Under the pieces are notes generated by a model. It was not told where the DNA came from and made no database searches. It saw only the letters and a list, made by a program, of their open reading frames with translations. 64,000 nt of DNA from Oscillospiraceae bacterium (GTDB lineage Bacteria; Bacillota; Clostridia; Oscillospirales; Ruminococcaceae), in assembly GCA_015067025.1 (NCBI GenBank), contig SVNC01000004.1:62001-126000 (forward strand), read 5' to 3'. Below, piece by piece: positions 1-8,092 of this stretch. Each line of letters starts with the position of its first letter. Position 1 is the first letter of the stretch. Position numbers and translations under genes: made by a program.

Positions 1-846
1 CGACGGCGTATAGCCTCTTGCTATAGGCGGCTCACCCGTGGATAGTCCTACCTCACGCTGTGCCATAGCAAAACGGGTGAGGTTATCCATCATAAGCAGT
101 ACGTCCTTACCCTGAGAACAGAAATATTCTGCAATGGCAGTAGCCGTCATAGGACATTTGTTTCTCATCATAGCCGGCTGGTCTGAGGTAGCAACGACTA
201 CTACTGATCTTGCCATACCCTCTTCGCCCAGATCGTTTTCGATAAATTCTCTTACTTCTCGTCCACGTTCTCCCACAAGGGCGATTACGTTAAGGTCAGC
301 CTTGACCTTTCGTGCAATCATTCCCATAAGGGTGGACTTACCAACACCCGAGCCTGCAAAAATGCCCATACGCTGTCCCTTGCCTATTGTAAGCAGTCCG
401 TCGATGGCTTTTACTCCAAGCTCGATAGGTTCTGCTATCTTAGGTCTTGCAAGGGGATTTACAGGTACGCCTGCAATAGGCACGCTATCGGTATATTCTA
501 TCGGTGGACCTCCGTCAAGGGGATTGCCTATGGCGTCAATTATTCTGCCGATAAGCTTGTTGCCCGCCTTTACCATCAGCTTGTCACCGGTGTTATCTAC
601 TATACTGCCCGGTCCTATACCTTCAATATCGGTATAAGGCATCAGCAGTACCCTGTGGTCACTGAAGCCTACCACCTCTGCAAAAATGTGGCTTTGCATA
701 TCCTTTGAATAGATACGGCATACATCACCCATATTGCAGACAGGTCCGCTCGACTCAATGGTAAGCCCTACGATTTTTTCAATTTTACCCATATACCGAT
801 AGATATCGGCAGTCTTAAGTTCATTTCTAAATCCTTTGAGATCCAT
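1..846 (-). CDS. fliI: Flagellar export ATPase FliI (C-terminal part beyond window)
   Basis: This is the ATPase of the flagellar type III export apparatus; it works at the cytoplasmic face of the basal body with FliH to energise export of rod, hook and filament subunits. The frame reads openly from ATG at 846 to the window edge, giving about 282 residues of a protein normally near 435-440. It starts MDLKGFRNELKTADIYRY and has the F1-type Walker A GSGVGKST, then VALVGERGREVREF and the Walker B strand DVLLMMDNLTR. A ribosome-site-like AAAGGAAAG lies about 14 bases before ATG. It is the last visible gene of the flgB-fliI operon, 32 bases after fliH. Identity is secure; only the 3' end is missing. 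Confidence 0.96.
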   Translation of the reverse strand, partial: MDLKGFRNELKTADIYRYMGKIEKIVGLTIESSGPVCNMGDVCRIYSKDMQSHIFAEVVGFSDHRVLLMPYTDIEGIGPGSIVDNTGDKLMVKAGNKLIGRIIDAIGNPLDGGPPIEYTDSVPIAGVPVNPLARPKIAEPIELGVKAIDGLLTIGKGQRMGIFAGSGVGKSTLMGMIARKVKADLNVIALVGERGREVREFIENDLGEEGMARSVVVVATSDQPAMMRNKCPMTATAIAEYFCSQGKDVLLMMDNLTRFAMAQREVGLSTGEPPIARGYTPS

Positions 847-878
847 TAAAAGCCGCTTTCCTTTCGGTAGCTTAACGT

Positions 879-1880
879 TTATTCTTCTTTCGCGGTTTCA
901 TTATCCGCAGGTACGTCAGCCGACGGAACACTCTCGTCAGTTACTTCCTGCTGTACAACCTGTTCCTCGGTCTGTGTCTCTTCCGTCTTTTTTCTTCTTC
1001 CGGAAGGAGCTCTGCGGTACTTGCCCTTACCAAGCTCTTCGATCATCTTGAGCTGGGTCATAATTCCTGCATCGGTTATTTCACTGCCGTTATCGATGAT
1101 GACCGTGCCGCTGGGTGCATCTTTAAGCACCTCGATCTCCACAGTCTTTACATTGGTAAGCAATTTTCTGAAAAATTCAGCATCAGCAGGCATTTCTTCG
1201 CAGATATCCGTTTTCGCAAGGCTTATCTTCACAAACTCACTGCCACGGAAGGCTTTTCCTGCCTCTTTAACCGTCTTTTTCACTATCGCCTTGTCCTTCT
1301 GGGCAAGACTGTTTAACGTAATACGGTTTACGATCTCCATAACCGTATCGAAAATTTCGCTTTCATATTCATCGTAAAGCTCAGCTCTTTCAGCCACTAT
1401 CTGCTCAGAAATGCCCTTTAATTCAAGGAGCATATCCTTGCACTTCATAAGACCTTTTTTATAGCCGTCGTCATGACCTTTTGCGAAGCCATCCTCCTGA
1501 GCCTTTGCAAATATCTCCTCCGCCTGCTTTTTAGCCTGCTCAGCGTACTGTGCCGCTTGCTGTTCGGTGGTACGGAAGATATTCTCAGCCTTTTGTTTAG
1601 CTTCTGCTAAAGCCTTTTCGCCCTCTTCACGATAAAATTCCTTTATTCGCTCTATTTCAGCGTCGATTATCTGCTCTTTTTCAGCCTGAGCCTGCATAGC
1701 CGCCGCTTTTTCAGCCGCAACCGCCGTGTTTTCCTCCGCCTCAGACCGCTCGTCTGTCCTGCCGGGCAGACTGCCCTTGTGGGCTATGGTATTATCTATG
1801 ACAACCGTTCCGCTGCTCTGGGAATTGTTTGTCACAGGATAACCGGCAAAGCCTCTCGGAGCTTTATATATTCCTGCCAA
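879..1880 (-). CDS. fliH: Flagellar assembly protein FliH
   Basis: FliH is the stator-like regulator of FliI, delivering the ATPase to the export gate at the base of the flagellum. The 333-residue protein starts at TTG 1880, which sits 7 bases after GAGGA; no ATG fits as well. The middle (about residues 45-140) is a long charged Ala/Glu/Lys-rich coiled coil, typical of FliH/HrpE/YscL proteins. The C-terminal half (about 150-270, from LLELKGISEQIVAERAELY) resembles the vacuolar ATPase E-subunit-like region of FliH. The last 60 residues are an acidic, probably disordered tail (KKTEETQTEEQVVQQE). Assignment rests on family shape plus its position between fliG and fliI, because FliH diverges quickly. 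Confidence 0.87.
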   Translation of the reverse strand: MAGIYKAPRGFAGYPVTNNSQSSGTVVIDNTIAHKGSLPGRTDERSEAEENTAVAAEKAAAMQAQAEKEQIIDAEIERIKEFYREEGEKALAEAKQKAENIFRTTEQQAAQYAEQAKKQAEEIFAKAQEDGFAKGHDDGYKKGLMKCKDMLLELKGISEQIVAERAELYDEYESEIFDTVMEIVNRITLNSLAQKDKAIVKKTVKEAGKAFRGSEFVKISLAKTDICEEMPADAEFFRKLLTNVKTVEIEVLKDAPSGTVIIDNGSEITDAGIMTQLKMIEELGKGKYRRAPSGRRKKTEETQTEEQVVQQEVTDESVPSADVPADNETAKEE

Positions 1881-1948
1881 AGCAGTTTCCTCGCTTTCGC
1901 CAAAGTATAATTCCTGTCAGATGCAGGCAACGTACGCCTGCTTTTTCT

Positions 1949-2959
1949 TTAAGCAATAACCTCGTCTTCCTTACCACCCTTGGAGATAACAAGCACGCCC
2001 TGATCTTCGAGTCCGCGGATGATGGATACGATTCTCTGCTGAGCCTCTTCAACGTCACGCATACGAATATTGTGCAGGTACTCTACGTCGGTCTGTGTGC
2101 TTTCTCTCATACGGGTCGACATATTGGAGTAGATGCACTCCGCAACCTCGGGTGTAGAACCCTTGATAGCAATAGCAAGATCCTTTGAGTCCACTTCGGG
2201 AATGAACGCCTGGATAGCCATAGTATCGAGAGATACGATATCCTCGAACACGAACATCTTTGATCGGATCTCGTCGGCAAGCTTCGGGTCTCTTAAGTTC
2301 AGTTCATCGAAGATGTGCTTTTCTGTTGCTCTGTCTACGTTGTTAAGTACGTCAGCAACGTAGTTGATACCGCCGACTTCCATACTGTCTGTAGTAATAA
2401 GGCTGGCAAACTTCTTTTCAAGAGTCTGCTCAATGGATTTGATAACGTCAGGTGAAGCCCTGTCCATCTTAGCCATACGCTCAACTACGTCAATACGGGT
2501 CTTTTTCGGCAATTCGCTGAGTATCGCCGAAGCCTGGTCGCTTCTTGCATAGGAGAGAATCAGTGCAATAGTCTGCGGATGCTCGTTCTGTACAATAGCA
2601 AGCAGGTTTTTATAGTCAGCCTTTCTTACAAAAGCAAACGCCTTCGTCTTAAGCTGTTTTGTAATCTTTTCAAAAAGTGCCTGAGCCGCCGCCTCACCAA
2701 AGGCTTTTTCAAGTACGTCACGGGCGTACTCTACACCGCCCTCGGATATAACCTTCTGGGTAAGGCAAAGCTCGTAAAACTCGTTAAGCACTTCGTCAAC
2801 CGTATCCATAGGATAATAATCCATACGGGCAAGCTCAAAGGTCACCTGCTCAACCTCTTCATCGGTAAAATGCTTGAACACCTCAGAGGCGTTCTCCGTA
2901 CCGATTGAAGAGATGATTATAGCCGCCTTCTGGGTATTTGTAAGTGATACACTACTCAT
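1949..2959 (-). CDS. fliG: Flagellar motor switch protein FliG
   Basis: FliG is the rotor protein of the C-ring; it binds FliF at its N-terminus and meets the MotA stator with its C-terminal domain. The 336-residue product has normal family length. It opens with MSSVSLTNTQKAAIIISSIG, carries the middle-domain segment EHPQTIALILSYARSDQASAIL (with the conserved EHPQ), and the C-terminal FVFEDIVSLDTMAIQAF, which holds the torque helix (F-x-F-E-D-I). ATG at 2959 follows AAGGG by about 10 bases. It lies 23 bases downstream of fliF in the operon. All three FliG domains can be seen, so identity is secure. Confidence 0.97.
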   Translation of the reverse strand: MSSVSLTNTQKAAIIISSIGTENASEVFKHFTDEEVEQVTFELARMDYYPMDTVDEVLNEFYELCLTQKVISEGGVEYARDVLEKAFGEAAAQALFEKITKQLKTKAFAFVRKADYKNLLAIVQNEHPQTIALILSYARSDQASAILSELPKKTRIDVVERMAKMDRASPDVIKSIEQTLEKKFASLITTDSMEVGGINYVADVLNNVDRATEKHIFDELNLRDPKLADEIRSKMFVFEDIVSLDTMAIQAFIPEVDSKDLAIAIKGSTPEVAECIYSNMSTRMRESTQTDVEYLHNIRMRDVEEAQQRIVSIIRGLEDQGVLVISKGGKEDEVIA

Positions 2960-2982
2960 CTATATCATCCCTTTAATCTTAA

Positions 2983-4602
2983 TTATTCGTCTCTTAAAAG
3001 CGAACGGATAAGCTGTGCCACAACGTCGGGGTTTGTATGGGAGAATTCCTTGATCTCCTTGCGGAGAAGTGCACCCTTTGACTCGTTGTTGTAGTCGTCC
3101 AGCTTCTGAACGATAAATTCCTCTTCTTCCTGAACCGCAGGCTCGTAGGTAAGCTGTGCCGCCTGAGCCTCTGCGGCTGCCGCTGCTGCCGCTGCCGCTC
3201 TTTCTCTCGCCTTTGCCTTTTTCTTCTTCTTTGAATTGCCTGCAAGAATTGCAATGATGAGAAGCATAAGCACAAAGAAGCCGAGAGAAACGATAAGCAG
3301 ATACATCCAGTCTGTGTTGTTGCCACCGCCGAGAATACCGTTGTTGCCTGTATTGCCGTGGCTGGGATTGATAACGAATGGGTAATTTGCAACCGTTACG
3401 TTTGCCACCTCTGCACCGATCGCAAAGGCTACTACCTCACGGAGAGTTTCCTTCTCCGCTTCAAGCATACTGGTTTCGTCTACCGTTACCGCCGCAGTTA
3501 TTCTGTCAATGGAGTAACCGCTCTTTTCAAGCTGTTTTATTTCAGTATTTACGAGATGCTTTACCGTTGTGGAATTCTGATAATAATATTCTCCGTCCTC
3601 GTCACCCTCGATGGTGGGGTAGTTGGGAGAGATATCGCTGTTGCCCGTAGTACCCACTACACCTGATAATGAACCGATACCGCCCCAGCCTTCGTTCTTG
3701 GTGGTACTTTCGATCATACCGCCCAGTGTGCCGTCCTCAGCAATGGAGGGGGTGTATATGGTAAGCTCGGACTTTGACTTGTCAAAGTTCAGTGCTACGT
3801 TTACGTTTATGGTGTAATCCTTATAGAGCTTTTTAAGCGTGCTGTCAAGCTGTTCTTCAAGGAGCTTCTGTACTCTTTCCTGGAAATTAAGTCTTGACTG
3901 ATAGAGTGCGTCCTCTTCGACTGTGCCTGTATCACCCGTCAGAAGCTCGCCGTTGGAATCAACCACTGATATGTTTTCCTTTTTCAATCCGGGCAGAGAA
4001 TTCAGAATAAGCGCATAGATACCTTCGACCTGGTCTGAAGTAAGAGTGTATCCGCTTCTTAACTCCAGCATCGCACTTACTCTCGGATCTTCCTCGTCGT
4101 CGGAAATAACGTAGTTGTTATTTTCGGGAAGAGTGATTATTACTCTTGAGCTTTCAACGCCCTTTATGCAGTTTATGGAATTCATCAGATGGGTCTGGAG
4201 CTGTTGTATCTGAAGTACCTTCTTTTCGGTATCGGTTGACCACATACCTATTCCGTTATTCCAGATATCAAAATTGAAGGTGGATTTCGGATAGCCCTGA
4301 ATACTCAGCTGCATTCTTATGTTGTCAGCCTGCTCCGCAGGTACTCTGATACTGCCGTCCGTACCCATAACAACGTCGGTTATGCCAAGATCGTTGATAG
4401 CCGCAACTACCTGTCCTGCCTCCTCGTTGCCAAGTCCCGTATAAATTGCAGTATAGCTTTTCTGGTTAAGTATTACCGTAAGCACGATAGCCGCCACTAT
4501 AACAACACTCAGGGCTGTTATTATGAATACCTTCGTACCCTTGGCGACGGCTTTCCACTTTTCGACAAAGCTTTTCCAGAAAGAAGAAAGTTTCTCTTTC
4601 AT
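2983..4602 (-). CDS. fliF: Flagellar MS-ring protein FliF
   Basis: FliF forms the membrane MS-ring on which the basal body and C-ring are built. The 539-residue protein has one N-terminal transmembrane helix (about residues 24-44, VFIITALSVVIVAAIVLTVI), a large extracytoplasmic part with ring-building YscJ/FliF-type domains (TAIYTGLGNEEAGQVVAAIN; VESSRVIITLPENN), a second helix near residues 435-460 (WMYLLIVSLGFFVLMLLIIA) and a cytoplasmic tail. An Ala-rich stretch (ARERAAAAAAAAAEAQAA) precedes the FliG-binding end DVVAQLIRSLLRDE. Start ATG 4602 follows AAGGA. The protein is complete and in the expected operon position after fliE. Confidence 0.97.
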   Translation of the reverse strand: MKEKLSSFWKSFVEKWKAVAKGTKVFIITALSVVIVAAIVLTVILNQKSYTAIYTGLGNEEAGQVVAAINDLGITDVVMGTDGSIRVPAEQADNIRMQLSIQGYPKSTFNFDIWNNGIGMWSTDTEKKVLQIQQLQTHLMNSINCIKGVESSRVIITLPENNNYVISDDEEDPRVSAMLELRSGYTLTSDQVEGIYALILNSLPGLKKENISVVDSNGELLTGDTGTVEEDALYQSRLNFQERVQKLLEEQLDSTLKKLYKDYTINVNVALNFDKSKSELTIYTPSIAEDGTLGGMIESTTKNEGWGGIGSLSGVVGTTGNSDISPNYPTIEGDEDGEYYYQNSTTVKHLVNTEIKQLEKSGYSIDRITAAVTVDETSMLEAEKETLREVVAFAIGAEVANVTVANYPFVINPSHGNTGNNGILGGGNNTDWMYLLIVSLGFFVLMLLIIAILAGNSKKKKKAKARERAAAAAAAAAEAQAAQLTYEPAVQEEEEFIVQKLDDYNNESKGALLRKEIKEFSHTNPDVVAQLIRSLLRDE

Positions 4603-4642
4603 TATGTAAAATTATTCCTTTTCTTTTTTTGCCATGGCGGAA

Positions 4643-4954
4643 TTATACAGTCATACGCATAATTTCGTTATATGCGTCTACTGCCTTGTTCTTTACCGTT
4701 ACCAACAGGTCTACCGCTGTTGCCGCCTTTTCAAGATTTACCTGCACCTGTGCAAGATCGTCGATATCGCCAAGCATAAGGTCGATAGCGTCCTGCTGTA
4801 CCTGTGCGTCGGTTTCCTTTACGTTGTCCACAAGGGATTTAAACACATCAAGGAATGTTGCCTCTCCCTCTGTTTCTTCTGTCTTGTTTACAGCGTTTGC
4901 ACCCATAGTTCTTTCCATAGGGGTTATACTGCTTGTGAGAGGTACGATAAACAT
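4643..4954 (-). CDS. fliE: Flagellar hook-basal body protein FliE
   Basis: FliE joins the MS-ring to the proximal rod and is among the first exported rod-side subunits. The 103-residue product has family length, with the characteristic C-terminal half: TFLDVFKSLVDNVKETDAQ, then DLMLGDIDDLAQVQVNLEKA and a final VTVKNKAVDAYNEIMRMTV helix. ATG 4954 follows AAGGAGG with good spacing. It lies between flgC (18 bases away) and fliF (40 bases away), the usual order in Gram-positive fla/che operons. Confidence 0.94.
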   Translation of the reverse strand: MFIVPLTSSITPMERTMGANAVNKTEETEGEATFLDVFKSLVDNVKETDAQVQQDAIDLMLGDIDDLAQVQVNLEKAATAVDLLVTVKNKAVDAYNEIMRMTV

Positions 4955-4972
4955 ATTAATTCCTCCTTATCC

Positions 4973-5452
4973 TTACTGTCCTATGCTGAGTGCCTGCTGA
5001 GCCATTGACTTTACAGCATTCAACACCGCTAAGTTCGCTTCGTAGGAACGGGTAGCCGCCAGAGCGTCCATTTCCTCCTCCGCCACCTCAACGTTGGGCA
5101 GATAGTAATATCCGTTTTCGTCAGCGTCAGGATGGGTGGGGTCGTATACGGGAGTGAGGGGTGTTTCGTCCTCAACTATTTCCGCTACAAGCACGCCCTT
5201 ATTCTTCGCAGCGTATAAAGGTCCGTTTATAACGCCCGTTTCGATCTGTTGCTTTCTCTTTGCGATAACCTCGTCCAATACCGAGTCAAAGCCCTTGTTT
5301 TCTCTGAACAGCACCACCTGTCTTCTGTAGGGCGTGCCGTCTTCCGTTCTTGTCGTCTTGGCATTTGCCACGTTCTGTGATATAACGTCAAGACGTAATC
5401 TTTCCGCCGCCATAGCCGATGCAGAAATGTTAAGAGAGCTTAAAAATGCCAT
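4973..5452 (-). CDS. flgC: Flagellar basal-body rod protein FlgC
   Basis: FlgC is a proximal rod subunit exported through the type III apparatus. The 159-residue protein starts MAFLSSLNISASAMAAERLR with the rod-family motif SQNVANAKTTRTEDGTPYRR (the S/A-x-N-x-A-N signature near residue 27) and ends with the typical rod/hook C-terminal helix AATRSYEANLAVLNAVKSMA. It sits 84 bases after flgB and 18 before fliE. ATG 5452 follows AAAGGAAG. Identity is secure. Confidence 0.96.
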   Translation of the reverse strand: MAFLSSLNISASAMAAERLRLDVISQNVANAKTTRTEDGTPYRRQVVLFRENKGFDSVLDEVIAKRKQQIETGVINGPLYAAKNKGVLVAEIVEDETPLTPVYDPTHPDADENGYYYLPNVEVAEEEMDALAATRSYEANLAVLNAVKSMAQQALSIGQ

Positions 5453-5536
5453 TTCAGGATTCTTCCTTTCTTAAAAATTCGGGAAATCCTTTTCCGATTT
5501 GTATATCCTTATATGATGTCAATTTTCTTTTAGTTA

Positions 5537-5923
5537 TCAGGTCGTCTTCATAGCAGAGCGAATTCTCGTAAACTGTCCGTTCATATGGTTTTTTAGTGCC
5601 TGATACTGAAGCTGAACCTTTGCAAGCTCTGTGGACTGAGAATCAACGTCAACGTTATTGCCGTCAGGCTGAGTGTTGGTGGTGGTATCCTCAAAAACCC
5701 TTGTTACAAGCTGAACCTGCTTTTCACCGGGGGCCGCCTTGCCGCCTACTACGCTGCTGTTTTCAAGCTTATCCTTAAGCACAGCGTAAAAATCAAGGTA
5801 CTTGCAGTTATAGTCGGGGGTGTCCTGATTTGCAATGTTCTGGGCAATTACCTGCTGTTTCTGCCAAAGTACAGATAATCCCTGCTCTGTCACTCTGAAT
5901 GAGTTTGTGTTAAACAGTGCCAA
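5537..5923 (-). CDS. flgB: Flagellar basal-body rod protein FlgB
   Basis: FlgB is a proximal rod subunit and the first gene of this flagellar operon. The 128-residue product carries VIAQNIANQDTPDYNCKYLD, the rod-protein N-terminal signature, and ends in VQLQYQALKNHMNGQFTRIR, the matching C-terminal helix. Start is TTG at 5923, only 8 bases after the strong ribosome site AAAGGAGG; no in-frame ATG is near. Transcription most likely begins at the sigma-A-type promoter about 155 bases upstream, so the operon has a leader of roughly 145 bases. Confidence 0.95.
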   Translation of the reverse strand: MALFNTNSFRVTEQGLSVLWQKQQVIAQNIANQDTPDYNCKYLDFYAVLKDKLENSSVVGGKAAPGEKQVQLVTRVFEDTTTNTQPDGNNVDVDSQSTELAKVQLQYQALKNHMNGQFTRIRSAMKTT

Positions 5924-6075
5924 TTTTACTACCTCCTTTATCGGTCAACATATAGTATTTTAGCGTAATTAGTTACACAATATGTTGATTTTGCCCAATA
6001 ATTTTGGCATTACCGCCCAATTTTTTGTGAGTTTTACAAAAAAGGGCATAGTTATACCTAATTATTCAATTCTAT

Positions 6076-6104
6076 ATTATACAACATTTTTCTGCTGTTT
6101 TCAA
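6076..6104 (-). promoter_or_regulatory. Sigma-A promoter of the flagellar operon
   Basis: On the minus strand TTGAAA (6099-6104) and TATAAT (6076-6081) are separated by exactly 17 bases. It is the only good promoter in the 317-base gap between flgB and the membrane-protein gene at 6241, and points to flgB. The rest of this gap is A+T-rich with no gene seen. Confidence 0.8.
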
Positions 6105-6240
6105 CCCAAAAAAGCTATTTAAATAAAGTTTTTCTTTATTTTGTACGGGTTGATGAATAATCAGACCGTTTTTTTGTTTATTTATACAACATTATCTGAA
6201 AAATTAACAAGTTATGCCGTAATTTCCGATAAAAGGTATT

Positions 6241-6987
6241 CTACCATTTGCGGTCAAAGGTGGGAATTTCAGTATACACTCTTTTGACAGGCTTTTTGTA
6301 CTGCAGTCGTTTAGGCAGCTTTGCATTCTTCTTTTCAGCTGTCTGTAACGCAAGTTTTGCCGCCTGTCTTTTTTCTGCTATTCTGATGCTGCGGTTCTGT
6401 GCCGCCTTACAACACCTTAAAATAAATTTCTGCTTATCGAAATTATGGGGCAATATCAGGCTTTTCAGTTCTGTAAAACCGTTGTTGTCATACCACCAGT
6501 TGTCAAATTTAAGTTCTCCCCTTTTTATGTGATAGCCCAAATATTCACTGTCACCCTCATATTTACGGATAGTTCCCTTAAAAATAATATTCCCGTTTTT
6601 TGCAGTTATGCTGACCTTGTCAAAGGGAATGACGTAAAGCTGTCGCACAATAGTCCTTTTACCGTAATTCCTGACGCTTCCTGCATAACGGCTGAGTATG
6701 GCGTTATTCTGCTGAAGCTCGAAATACGTAAACCTTGATTGTCGGCGTATTTTTATTTTTGCAAAGACGTAAATTATAAAGGACGAAATCATCCAGAGTA
6801 CAACGCACCCTGCAATTATAAGCAGACGTGTAAGGGTAAAGCCGTTATCATAAAGCTGTCTGAAATCAAAGAAAAGAGATATAAAGCAAAGCAGGCACGG
6901 GAGCATAAGGACTATTCCTATACCTGCAATCGCTTTGTTACTGTTTTTTGTTATACTGCCGGTATTAACGTGGAAAAAATCTCTCAC
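6241..6987 (-). CDS. Two-helix membrane protein of unknown function
   Basis: I do not recognise this 248-residue protein. It has two transmembrane helices near the N-terminus (about residues 20-40, IAGIGIVLMLPCLLCFISLF, and 53-75, LLIIAGCVVLWMISSFIIYV). A cytoplasmic beta-rich region follows (about 85-165, with LYVIPFDKVSITAKNGNIIFK), reminiscent of PH-like membrane-anchored domains. The C-terminal 80 residues are very basic (RIAEKRQAAKLALQTAEKKN, KRLQYKKPVKRV), suggesting contact with RNA, DNA or the inner lipid face. Start is GTG 6987 with GGAGG 9 bases upstream. It has its own promoter and is divergent from the PilZ-GGDEF locus. Function is unknown. Confidence 0.7.
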   Translation of the reverse strand: MRDFFHVNTGSITKNSNKAIAGIGIVLMLPCLLCFISLFFDFRQLYDNGFTLTRLLIIAGCVVLWMISSFIIYVFAKIKIRRQSRFTYFELQQNNAILSRYAGSVRNYGKRTIVRQLYVIPFDKVSITAKNGNIIFKGTIRKYEGDSEYLGYHIKRGELKFDNWWYDNNGFTELKSLILPHNFDKQKFILRCCKAAQNRSIRIAEKRQAAKLALQTAEKKNAKLPKRLQYKKPVKRVYTEIPTFDRKW

Positions 6988-7026
6988 AGACTCCGCCTCC
7001 TTCTCTTTGTTTTCTACCTATTATTA

Positions 7027-7055
7027 ATTATAGTTATATTTTCGACAATTGTCAA
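7027..7055 (-). promoter_or_regulatory. Sigma-A promoter of the two-helix membrane protein gene
   Basis: On the minus strand TTGACA (7050-7055) and TATAAT (7027-7032) are 17 bases apart, a consensus promoter about 40 bases before GTG 6987. Confidence 0.82.
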
Positions 7056-7233
7056 TGTGGTTGACAGCCGTTTCGCTGCAATTTTGTACTGCCGATTTTA
7101 TGCAGACAGCCCCCGACGACATAAATTTCCGTAAATTTGTTAAATCTTTAATTAATTTTGTCTAAAAATCACCGCCTGTTTTTTTGCAAATTGCAGAATT
7201 TTTGAATTTGAATAAAAAACCTTGCTTTTTTAC

Positions 7234-7262
7234 TTGATTTATTGTGAATTTTATTGTATACT
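7234..7262 (+). promoter_or_regulatory. Promoter of the PilZ-GGDEF-ParA-ComFB locus
   Basis: TTGATT (7234-7239), a 17-base spacer and TATACT (7257-7262) lie about 95 bases before the PilZ gene. No separate promoter was seen before the following three genes, which fits one transcript. Confidence 0.65.
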
Positions 7263-7356
7263 TAAACTTAAACTGGTATAGTAATCTGCATTTTTGCGAC
7301 TTTTTTAGAAAGCGTAGCAGATAATACCGCATAAATACGCTCGGAAAGGAGAGTTT

Positions 7357-8049
7357 TTGCCTTTGAGCCTTAACAAAGATGATTATTTATCCTTTGAGAT
7401 AACCGATCTTAACGGCTCCCGTTTGTTCTATACGGAAACAAATTTCGACTTCCCCGTGATGTATGACAGCGACGATATGCTGATTGAAAATATGCTGGTC
7501 ATAAAGGGCAGAAAGCTTCCCTTACTGCCGAAGACCGAATACGTATATGTTGTCGGCACGCAGAAAAGCGGCGACAGAGTAAGATATCACTCCACCGTCC
7601 GAGTATCATCGGAGTTTCAGATCAATATTCAACTAAGACCTGATACCGCTACCGTAATGGAGGAGCGTCGCAGATACTTCAAAATAAAAACAAACGAAAA
7701 AGCATATATTACCTTTGTGGTAGACGAGGCGGATAACACCACCACTCTTGAGCCACCTGTTGAGATACATATAACGGATATAAACGTAGGCGGAATATTC
7801 TTCATCACCTACGATATGGACGCAGATTTCAAAGCAGGACAAAAAGCCATGATCGTTATCGGCCTTGACGGCAAACGACTTGAGCTTACCGCAGAGATAT
7901 TAAGAGTCCAGCAACTGAACGCACCGCCCGGAAGAGGCTATGGGTGCCGATTTTTAGGCATCTCACGCTCTCAGGAGGAAATTATCTCAAGATATATTTA
8001 CAAGCTGCAGTTTGAACTGTTGCAGAAAGAACGTTCTGCCAAGGACTAA
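7357..8049 (+). CDS. PilZ-domain protein (putative c-di-GMP receptor, YcgR-like)
   Basis: This 230-residue soluble protein probably binds cyclic di-GMP. The N-terminal half (about residues 8-100) is a beta-barrel-like domain similar to the YpfA/YcgR N-domain. The C-terminal half is a PilZ domain, with the arginine motif EERRRYFKI and, about 40 residues later, ITDINVGGIFF in place of the usual D/N-x-S-x-x-G (here D-I-N-V-G-G). TTG 7357 follows AAAGGAGAG closely; a second TTG at 7363 is equally possible. In Firmicutes such proteins (YpfA/DgrA) slow the flagellar motor, which fits the nearby flagellar operon. The diguanylate cyclase gene follows 43 bases downstream. Confidence 0.85.
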   Translation: MPLSLNKDDYLSFEITDLNGSRLFYTETNFDFPVMYDSDDMLIENMLVIKGRKLPLLPKTEYVYVVGTQKSGDRVRYHSTVRVSSEFQINIQLRPDTATVMEERRRYFKIKTNEKAYITFVVDEADNTTTLEPPVEIHITDINVGGIFFITYDMDADFKAGQKAMIVIGLDGKRLELTAEILRVQQLNAPPGRGYGCRFLGISRSQEEIISRYIYKLQFELLQKERSAKD

Positions 8050-8092
8050 CGGCAGAAATTAAATAAAACTAAAGCATTCGGAGGTTTTTGAA

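Noticed and set aside
4629-5008. Long plus-strand frames opposite fliE and flgC
   Set aside because: They are shadows of clear flagellar genes, without ribosome sites.
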